Position numbers and translations under genes: made by a program. Under the pieces are notes generated by a model, which ran no database searches, was not told where the DNA came from, and saw only the letters and a program-made list of their open reading frames with translations. DNA of 64,000 nt from Nemertoderma westbladi (lineage: Eukaryota; Xenacoelomorpha; Nemertodermatida; Nemertodermatidae), in the NCBI GenBank assembly GCA_032718475.1, contig JAUCBJ010008126.1, positions 62,001 to 126,000 of the forward strand, written 5' to 3'. This document shows positions 1 to 8,773 of this stretch, one piece after another; position 1 is the stretch's first letter; each line of letters starts with the position of its first letter.

Positions 1-3000
1 ACAGAAGGTAAGACATACTGGTTCCAGAACAGAAGGTAAGACATACTGGTTCCAGAACAGAAGGTAAGACATACTGGTTCCAGAACAGAAGGTAAGACAT
101 ACTGGTTCCAGAACAGAAGGTAAGACATACTGGTTCCAGAACAGAAGGTAAGACATACTGGTTCCAGAACAGAAGGTAAGACATACTGGTTCCAGAACAG
201 AAGGTAAGACATAACGGTTCCAGAACAGAAGGTAAGACATACTGGTTCCAGAACAGAAGGTAAGACATACTGGTTCCAGAACAGAAGGTAAGACATAACT
301 GGTTCCAGAACAGAAGGTAAGACATACTGGTTCCAGAACAGAAGGTAAGACATACTGGTTCCAGAACAGAAGGTAAGACATACTGGTTCCAGAACAGAAG
401 GTAAGACATACTGGTTCCAGAACAGAAGGTAAGACATAACTGGTTCCAGAACAGAAGGTAAGACATAACGGTTCCAGAACAGAAGGTAAGACATACTGGT
501 TCCAGAACAGAAGGTAAGACATACTGGTTCCAGAACAGAAGGTAAGACATACTGGTTCCAGAACAGAAGGTAAGACATACTGGTTCCAGAACAGAAGGTA
601 AGACATAACTGTTCCAGAACAGAAGGTAAGACATACTGGTTCCAGAACAGAAGGTAAGACATAACTGGTTCCAGAACAGAAGGTAAGACATACTGGTTCC
701 AGAACAGAAGGTAAGACATAACTGTTCCAGAACAGAAGGTAAGACATACTGGTTCCAGAACAGAAGGTAAGACATAACTGTTCCAGAACAGAAGGTAAGA
801 CATACTGGTTCCAGAACAGAAGGTAAGACATAACTGTTCCAGAACAGAAGGTAAGACATAACGGTTCCAGAACAGAAGGTAAGACATACTGGTTCCAGAA
901 CAGAAGGTAAGACATACTGGTTCCAGAACAGAAGGTAAGACATACTGGTTCCAGAACAGAAGGTAAGACATACTGGTTCCAGAACAGAAGGTAAGACATA
1001 CTGGTTCCAGAACAGAAGGTAAGACATACTGGTTCCAGAACAGAAGGTAAGACATACTGGTTCCAGAACAGAAGGTAAGACATACTGGTTCCAGAACAGA
1101 AGGTAAGACATACTGGTTCCAGAACAGAAGGTAAGACATAACGGTTCCAGAACAGAAGGTAAGACATACTGGTTCCAGAACAGAAGGTAAGACATACTGG
1201 TTCCAGAACAGAAGGTAAGACATAACTGGTTCCAGAACAGAAGGTAAGACATACTGGTTCCAGAACAGAAGGTAAGACATAACGGTTCCAGAACAGAAGG
1301 TAAGACATACTGGTTCCAGAACAGAAGGTAAGACATACTGGTTCCAGAACAGAAGGTAAGACATACGGTTCCAGAACAGAAGGTAAGACATAACGGTTCC
1401 AGAACAGAAGGTAAGACATACTGGTTCCAGAACAGAAGGTAAGACATACTGGTTCCAGAACAGAAGGTAAGACATACTGGTTCCAGAACAGAAGGTAAGA
1501 CATACTGGTTCCAGAACAGAAGGTAAGACATAACTGGTTCCAGAACAGAAGGTAAGACATACTGGTTCCAGAACAGAAGGTAAGACATAACGGTTCCAGA
1601 ACAGAAGGTAAGACATACTGGTTCCAGAACAGAAGGTAAGACATACTGGTTCCAGAACAGAAGGTAAGACATACTGGTTCCAGAACAGAAGGTAAGACAT
1701 ACTGGTTCCAGAACAGAAGGTAAGACATAACTGGTTCCAGAACAGAAGGTAAGACATACTGGTTCCAGAACAGAAGGTAAGACATACTGGTTCCAGAACA
1801 GAAGGTAAGACATAACGGTTCCAGAACAGAAGGTAAGACATAACTGGTTCCAGAACAGAAGGTAAGACATACTGGTTCCAGAACAGAAGGTAAGACATAA
1901 CTGTTCCAGAACAGAAGGTAAGACATACTGGTTCCAGAACAGAAGGTAAGACATACTGGTTCCAGAACAGAAGGTAAGACATAACGGTTCCAGAACAGAA
2001 GGTAAGACATACTGGTTCCAGAACAGAAGGTAAGACATACTGGTTCCAGAACAGAAGGTAAGACATACTGGTTCCAGAACAGAAGGTAAGACATAACTGG
2101 TTCCAGAACAGAAGGTAAGACATACTGGTTCCAGAACAGAAGGTAAGACATACTGGTTCCAGAACAGAAGGTAAGACATACTGGTTCCAGAACAGAAGGT
2201 AAGACATACTGGTTCCAGAACAGAAGGTAAGACATAACTGGTTCCAGAACAGAAGGTAAGACATACTGGTTCCAGAACAGAAGGTAAGACATACTGGTTC
2301 CAGAACAGAAGGTAAGACATACTGGTTCCAGAACAGAAGGTAAGACATAACTGGTTCCAGAACAGAAGGTAAGACATAACGGTTCCAGAACAGAAGGTAA
2401 GACATAACGGTTCCAGAACAGAAGGTAAGACATACTGGTTCCAGAACAGAAGGTAAGACATACTGGTTCCAGAACAGAAGGTAAGACATAACTGTTCCAG
2501 AACAGAAGGTAAGACATACTGGTTCCAGAACAGAAGGTAAGACATACTGGTTCCAGAACAGAAGGTAAGACATACTGGTTCCAGAACAGAAGGTAAGACA
2601 TACTGGTTCCAGAACAGAAGGTAAGACATACTGGTTCCAGAACAGAAGGTAAGACATAACGGTTCCAGAACAGAAGGTAAGACATAACTGGTTCCAGAAC
2701 AGAAGGTAAGACATACTGGTTCCAGAACAGAAGGTAAGACATAACGGTTCCAGAACAGAAGGTAAGACATAACTGGTTCCAGAACAGAAGGTAAGACATA
2801 CTGGTTCCAGAACAGAAGGTAAGACATACTGGTTCCAGAACAGAAGGTAAGACATACTGGTTCCAGAACAGAAGGTAAGACATACTGGTTCCAGAACAGA
2901 AGGTAAGACATACTGGTTCCAGAACAGAAGGTAAGACATACTGGTTCCAGAACAGAAGGTAAGACATACTGGTTCCAGAACAGAAGGTAAGACATACTGG

Positions 3001-4230
3001 TTCCAGAACAGAAGGTAAGACATACTGGTTCCAGAACAGAAGGTAAGACATACTGGTTCCAGAACAGAAGGTAAGACATACTGGTTCCAGAACAGAAGGT
3101 AAGACATACTGGTTCCAGAACAGAAGGTAAGACATACTGGTTCCAGAACAGAAGGTAAGACATACTGGTTCCAGAACAGAAGGTAAGACATACTGGTTCC
3201 AGAACAGAAGGTAAGACATAACTGTTCCAGAACAGAAGGTAAGACATACTGGTTCCAGAACAGAAGGTAAGACATAACTGTTCCAGAACAGAAGGTAAGA
3301 CATAACTGTTCCAGAACAGAAGGTAAGACATACTGGTTCCAGAACAGAAGGTAAGACATACTGGTTCCAGAACAGAAGGTAAGACATACTGGTTCCAGAA
3401 CAGAAGGTAAGACATAACTGTTCCAGAACAGAAGGTAAGACATACTGGTTCCAGAACAGAAGGTAAGACATACTGGTTCCAGAACAGAAGGTAAGACATA
3501 CTGGTTCCAGAACAGAAGGTAAGACATAACGGTTCCAGAACAGAAGGTAAGACATACTGGTTCCAGAACAGAAGGTAAGACATACTGGTTCCAGAACAGA
3601 AGGTAAGACATACTGGTTCCAGAACAGAAGGTAAGACATACTGGTTCCAGAACAGAAGGTAAGACATACTGGTTCCAGAACAGAAGGTAAGACATACTGG
3701 TTCCAGAACAGAAGGTAAGACATACTGGTTCCAGAACAGAAGGTAAGACATACTGGTTCCAGAACAGAAGGTAAGACATACTGGTTCCAGAACAGAAGGT
3801 AAGACATACTGGTTCCAGAACAGAAGGTAAGACATACTGGTTCCAGAACAGAAGGTAAGACATACTGGTTCCAGAACAGAAGGTAAGACATAACGGTTCC
3901 AGAACAGAAGGTAAGACATAACTGTTCCAGAACAGAAGGTAAGACATACTGGTTCCAGAACAGAAGGTAAGACATAACGGTTCCAGAACAGAAGGTAAGA
4001 CATACTGGTTCCAGAACAGAAGGTAAGACATACTGGTTCCAGAACAGAAGGTAAGACATACTGGTTCCAGAACAGAAGGTAAGACATACTGGTTCCAGAA
4101 CAGAAGGTAAGACATACTGGTTCCAGAACAGAAGGTAAGACATACTGGTTCCAGAACAGAAGGTAAGACATAACTGTTCCAGAACAGAAGGTAAGACATA
4201 ACTGTTCCAGAACAGAAGGTAAGACATAAC
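1..4230. repeat. 28-bp minisatellite, about 150 copies
   Basis: Head-to-tail copies of a 28-bp unit (acagaaggtaagacatactg followed by gttccaga) start at base 1, so the array continues beyond the window. Variants differ mainly at one site: catactggtt, cataactggtt (29 bp), cataactgtt or cataacggtt. Sequence identity between units is very high, which suggests recent expansion or active homogenisation. The array ends near 4230 in AT-rich unique sequence. No spacers separate the units, so it is not a CRISPR array. Every unit carries an AAG|GTAAG splice-donor-like string and a TTCnnGAA motif. Confidence 0.97.
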
Positions 4231-4555
4231 AATACTTGCAACTATACAATACTATACTAGCAAACAATACTAGCAATACTTTGACTGATGTTATTGGATT
4301 GATTTTATTTGATAATTTTATTAATACTTGTCCTCAATATCACTATATTGTCTGAATTATTGTCTGTATATTTCGAGTTGTCTTTGTAAATATCTGCTTT
4401 CTAGTCTGTTCTTGATATATTTTGAGTTGTCTTCCAAACATTTACGGTTTATATGTCCGTATTTTTACTCGATATGGAATTATAGTAAATTAAATGCCAG
4501 CCTGTCTGGTGCTGTGCCTCTGGGCACGCGACTACTACTACTATTATATATATAT
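4231..4555 (+). repeat. Old retroelement tail, insertion site of the BEL element
   Basis: AT-rich DNA. From about 4360 it matches 23844-23967 and continues in 25660-25707 (shared landmarks: ttcgagttgtctt, tttacggtttatatgtccg, gatatggaatt, gccagcctgtctggtgctg). This copy is uninterrupted, while the second copy is split by LINE B. It ends in actactactactattat, a trinucleotide-like terminus that resembles a LINE 3' end. The family is not identified. The BEL/Pao 5' LTR begins at 4556 directly after TATAT. Confidence 0.6.
4551..4555. repeat. Target-site duplication, left copy (TATAT)
   Basis: Five bases immediately before the TG of the 5' LTR. They match 16031-16035, immediately after the CA of the 3' LTR. 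Because both flanks are TA-rich, the match is suggestive rather than decisive. Confidence 0.65.
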
Positions 4556-5771
4556 TGTAAAAGCTTCTGTGGGATATAACTGGCCCTTTTGCTTTGCAAT
4601 CCAGTTCCCCCCCAGGCGCTGGAATACTCTAAAAGGCTCACTAACTCGAATGATACAAGCGACCGGCTGATTGGCTGATTTGCTGTACGAGGGGATCTTT
4701 GCTATGTTCTATCGGCCAACCAGAGCTATAGCAGCAGAGTATGCAACCAGGACAACCGAGCGGAGTGACTCATTTTGTGTGTTGGCCAAGGGATGCCAAA
4801 ATCCTGATAGTTCGGCATTTAGACATTCGTGGAACCTGTGGATTCTGGTGTTCTGCCAATGAGAGCTAATCCTCTCTGTGTAAAAGATACCTGCAACAGG
4901 GACAGAGGACAGTGTTGTTATTCCTCCTACGCCAGAACATCAGCTTTTGGAATGACTCGTTTCAGACTTTTAGTAAAACATTAGTAGGCTTAAATTATAG
5001 AACGTATAACTGTTATCGGCCCGATCTGCCCGATCGGTTGTGTTTGCTGCATTGTCAGCGTGTTACATTATCTTAACCTACCGTCTTAATGTTATTTACT
5101 GTTGTGTTTATCAGTTGGTTGAATATTATTATTTGGAGAACATCTATAAAGAACCCAAATTTCCCAATTTTCTTGATACACTACAGGTTAGAGAGACAGG
5201 CTATATATAACAATTGCGACTTATGTTATCGTGGTTTGTAGTGAACCTAATGCTATTTGATAGACACTACATAGGTCAATTGCTGTTCTCTTTATGTGTG
5301 ATCAAATTCATTGACGGTCGGCAGATTAGTGTGCAGTATTGTGCGATACCGGTAGTGTGCATGATTGTGACCGATAACAAAGCATTTCCTAAAGAATGCG
5401 CCTTATACGTGAATTATAAGCCTTACCGTTGCGTGTAGTATAAGTCATAACTCTGTTTACTTAGGTAGAGAGCCACGTCCTAAAGGAACTGTTAATATTT
5501 CCCGAAAGTGAATAATATTTGTCAGAAATTACTTATTAACGATCAATCGAATAATACAGTAGGCTTCACTGCAATAATAAAATTTAAGCCACATCCGAAC
5601 CCAGTCTCCCGGGAATATCCAGCGGGTGAATGGACGCGCACTAGGCTGGCTTCGGCTAATGTTGTGTTTATTGGTATTAAATATTTGTCATCTTCTAAAG
5701 TCTGAACATAAACCAAAAGACATATAAATTTTGGCAGGTTAAACTGCTAAAGGTCTTCAAAAGCGCGTACA
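4556..5771 (+). repeat. 5' LTR of the BEL/Pao element (1216 bp)
   Basis: Starts TGTAAAAGC and ends GCGTACA. It matches 14816-16030 apart from about five substitutions (for example caga/cgga near 4736, ctaatcc/ctattcc near 4867, gagagcc/gagcgcc near 5469) and a one-T indel near 5043. A TATA-like box TATATATAA lies at 5202-5210 and an AATAAA at 5576-5581. This gives a plausible U3 (4556 to about 5235), R, and U5 ending at 5771. The small open frames inside the LTR occur identically in both LTRs and are not credible genes. Confidence 0.95.
5202..5210 (+). promoter_or_regulatory. LTR TATA box
   Basis: TATATATAA, preceded by gagagacaggc and followed by caattgcgac, is conserved in the 3' LTR at 15461-15469. 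Transcription would start about 25-35 bp downstream. No start site can be proved from sequence. Confidence 0.55.
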
Positions 5772-5826
5772 ATAACAGTTATTGCTTCTTTATTGCAGTA
5801 AGCAATAAATTTGAAAGTACCGGTCG

Positions 5827-6000
5827 ACCAGTAAACCTGAACCGGTACTGCTGTAGGTCCGTAGGCCCAACTGCCAGAATCGGTACTGCTGTAGGTCCGT
5901 AGGCCCAACTGCTTGAACCGGTACTGCTGTAGGTCCGTAGGCCTAACTGCCTGAACCGGTACTGCTGTAGGTCTGTAGGCCCAACTGTCCTAACCGGTAC
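5827..6000 (+). repeat. 38-bp tandem repeat, four copies, in BEL leader
   Basis: Unit: ctgaaccggtactgctgtag plus gtccgtaggcccaactgc. Four slightly diverged copies each contain ACCGGTACTGCTGTAGG. The position just inside the 5' LTR is where retroelement packaging or primer-site structures often lie, but no function can be shown. Confidence 0.85.
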
Positions 6001-6188
6001 TTCCAGTATAAGTACATTAGTATTATTCGATTTTGATTATTGTGTACCAGTAGATCTTAGTACTTAATCAGGGAACGGCCGCCCTGGTTTTTTATTGAGA
6101 TTTTACTTATTTCTGTCGGTTTTATTTACATGTAAGTTAATATTGAGCTGAAGGCGTGTAAGTCTGCTCAGATTGTACAGATAATTGT

Positions 6189-6710
6189 AGGCTGAGCTGC
6201 TGTCTGACTGTTGTTGGGTCTGGAGAGATTGCGGCGTGTGTAGAGTTTGTCCAATAAAGTGCCAGTTAGTAAGTTGGGGCAACTTGAGTGTAAGGTCAAC
6301 CCCCTCCTAAAGAATAAGTCGTACTACCGTGTTAGAACGCATACTAACTAACCATTTTGGAATCTGCATATACTGTAGTTTATTTAGGCTTGATCGTAGT
6401 CTGCCAGCGTTTTAGCCTGTGTTTGTTTGTGTGGTCTGTTCAGGTACCGTAATAGTTATTACTCAGATATTTTGTAGGCTGGATTGTTGTCTAGCTATTA
6501 TTAGGTCTGAAGAGATTACTGCGTGTGTAGAGTTTGTCTGATAAAGTGCCAGTTAGTAAGTTGGGGCAGCCATAGCTGTAAGGTCAATCCCCTCTTAAAG
6601 AATAAGTCGTACTACCGTGTTAGAACGCATACTAACTAACCATTTCGGAATCTGCACATACTGTAGTTTATTTAGGCTTGGTGGTAGTCTGCCAGCGTTT
6701 GGTTTGTATT
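6189..6710 (+). repeat. 288-bp imperfect duplication in BEL leader
   Basis: Two copies are offset by 288 bp. Shared landmarks include gtgtgtagagtttgtc, aaagtgccagttagtaag, aataagtcgtactaccgtg (6313 and 6601) and ctgccagcgttt. The copies are perhaps 85-90% identical by eye, so the duplication predates the present insertion. Confidence 0.85.
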
Positions 6711-7679
6711 TTGTTTGAGTATTCTGTACGGGTAGCGTAATATTTATTATTCAGAGTTTATGTGATTATTCGCAACATTCCTGTCCCCAAGTTTATTCCT
6801 ACAGTAATTGTGCTTGTTATACATACCGTTATAGTTAAATTAACCCCGGTACTACACGGGCTGCTTGGCGTAGGTAAAGACTGGTGATTTTGTGCACCGG
6901 TCACTCCAGCAGATGCCGTGGTTCTTTTAGCTGTTCAAGTATTTTTAACTACTGATTATTTGTTGTACAAGCACTTGTACCTAATTTAGGTTTAGTGTAC
7001 AGTGCTTTCCGAAGGTAATTAGTGTGTAGGCAATATATTTGTGTTGTAAAGTGGTTAATAGGCACGTTGGATCTGGTAGACCGCGGTAATTAACTTCTAG
7101 GTAGGGACACTCCGTGACACATAACGTAGTACCTATAGCGATACGGTTATAGGTCGTCAGGCGGTGGTACTTTCCTATCTGGACAACACAGTGTATTTAC
7201 TACTACTTATTATTTTCAAATACCGTAGTATCCTGTCCGTTTGTAATAACCAGAATTCTAACCCTTTATTAGGCTGGTTTGTAGACTTCCTGTAAAATTA
7301 CCCTAAAATTTCGTACGTAATATTTTTGTTGTGTTTAGTTAGAGAATTAATCTCACCCGTATCGTAAGTAATTTGTAGATAAGTAACTTAGGAAGTAGAA
7401 TTATCTGTTTTAGTGTCTAATAAGTAGCACTTCACTGAGAGCGCACAGCTTCTGTGTAGTGACTCCCCCCAGAAATAGTAACATCTATTTCAATATTGTA
7501 ACAAAACCCCTCATAAGGGTACATATAAATCCACTAAATCTATTAATAAAATAGTAGGCCTGTTATACAACACTTAGGTCTTAATATCAGTTGGATTGCT
7601 GCTCAAATAACGGTAATAAAGTAAGTAAAGTAACCAAGTAACCCCTAAAATTCAGAAATTCAATCATTTAAAATAATTG

Positions 7680-7965
7680 ATATACCGGTATTTACGATAG
7701 GCCCATTATCTTTATTTCTATAAATTTAGGCCGAAATTATACCGGTACTCTGTAATTAATTCTAGTCCAGAATTATACTTATATATACTATAAGTGTAGG
7801 CTGTATACCGGTATTCACGATAGGCCTATTATATATTTATATATATTTGTGCTAAAATTATATACCGGTACTCTGTGACAAACCTAGTCTGTAATAATAC
7901 TTATATATATACTATAAGCATACCGGTATTCTAATATATTATATATATATCACGCTACACTGAGT
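7680..7965 (+). repeat. Diverged ~120-130-bp repeats with ACCGGTA motifs
   Basis: Repeated blocks read taccggtatt...acgataggcc, then a tataccggtactctgt box, then acttatatatactataagca. Two full copies and part of a third lie just upstream of the Gag ATG. The strongly AT-rich sequence could fold or serve as an internal promoter, but nothing shows this directly. Confidence 0.65.
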
Positions 7966-8065
7966 AGCAGTATCGGTAATTGATTACTAGGCTAGCAGTG
8001 ATACTGAATTACTGGACTTGCTTTAACTGTAATATAGCAGTAGGCATTCAACTGTACAAACAAAA

Positions 8066-8767
8066 ATGTCTGACACAAAACGGGCACTGTCAGATAGTCT
8101 TTTGGAAGGTGTTAGAATGCATCTTAGACTTGGACAGTGTCTTGAAAGGAAGGTGGCAGAGGCAATGGCAACAGCAGAAGCGGAAAGAAAAGCGGCAGAG
8201 GCAGTGGCAGAAGCAGAACGGAAGGCGTCTGAAGCGACTACCCAACTAGAGCTGGAAAACCTTCAGGCGAAACAGGATTACTTGAAGAAACAAACCAGAA
8301 GACAGGGATTTGCCTCCTCTGATGAAGGTGATATAAGAGATCCCGAAAGTAGAGGTAATAAATCTCGTTCAAGCGGACGTAGAAGAACACCACACCGTCA
8401 GAAGTTATCTAACTTCCCTCTTGAGGTGAGAAGGCGACTGGCTGGTGTAGACTTAGGTAATCTTGAACCCACAGACCAAATTATTGCAGTAGACAGACTC
8501 CCTACTATAGTAGATGAGCCTGAAATAATTAGGCCTGTCGTTCCCAAAGCCACTCCTGTGCTAGAGACCCCTGTACTTCCAGAGCTTAACTCTAAATTCC
8601 CTTTGAACAGTACTAAACTACCTGTGCCCAGTAGGACTGTTCCCGAGTCCGAACCCGTCCTGGACGCCGAGCGAGATATCAAGAATTTATCGCCCGTCGT
8701 CTCTCGCTCGCCCGCTACTACGTTGGCGACTCCCGCTTCGGCGGTTGAGTGGGTAGCTGAGGGATGA
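8066..8767 (+). CDS. N-terminal Gag segment (coiled coil), ends in in-frame UGA
   Basis: A 233-residue frame starting at the ATG at 8066. Residues about 20-80 are rich in Ala, Glu, Lys and Arg with repeated AEAERKA-type blocks, predicting a long coiled coil as in the oligomerising N-terminal parts of BEL Gag proteins. The rest is basic and proline/serine-rich linker. It ends at UGA (8765-8767). Two codons later, in the same frame, an ATG opens the main Gag-protease frame. The two are almost certainly halves of one Gag, joined by UGA readthrough, by reinitiation, or separated by a recent stop mutation (CGA to UGA is the simplest). The context UGA-CGG matches a known class of leaky stop. No membrane segment or signal peptide is seen. 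Confidence 0.8.
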   Translation: MSDTKRALSDSLLEGVRMHLRLGQCLERKVAEAMATAEAERKAAEAVAEAERKASEATTQLELENLQAKQDYLKKQTRRQGFASSDEGDIRDPESRGNKSRSSGRRRTPHRQKLSNFPLEVRRRLAGVDLGNLEPTDQIIAVDRLPTIVDEPEIIRPVVPKATPVLETPVLPELNSKFPLNSTKLPVPSRTVPESEPVLDAERDIKNLSPVVSRSPATTLATPASAVEWVAEG

Positions 8768-8773
8768 CGGGAG

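Larger units (their letters stand above)
5772..8065 (+). other. Long untranslated leader of the BEL element
   Basis: About 2.3 kb without a convincing gene lies between the 5' LTR and the first Gag ATG. I could not identify a tRNA primer-binding site next to the LTR. The leader holds three families of internal duplication, annotated separately (5827-6000, 6189-6710, 7680-7965). The motif ACCGGTA recurs throughout. Confidence 0.7.

Noticed and set aside
1-4230. CRISPR-like array
   Set aside because: Units are contiguous with no spacers, in a eukaryotic context; it is a minisatellite.
4671-5705. Small open frames inside the 5' LTR and their copies at 14931-15964
   Set aside because: Duplicated because the LTRs are duplicated. 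No motifs, and they overlap promoter and polyadenylation signals.
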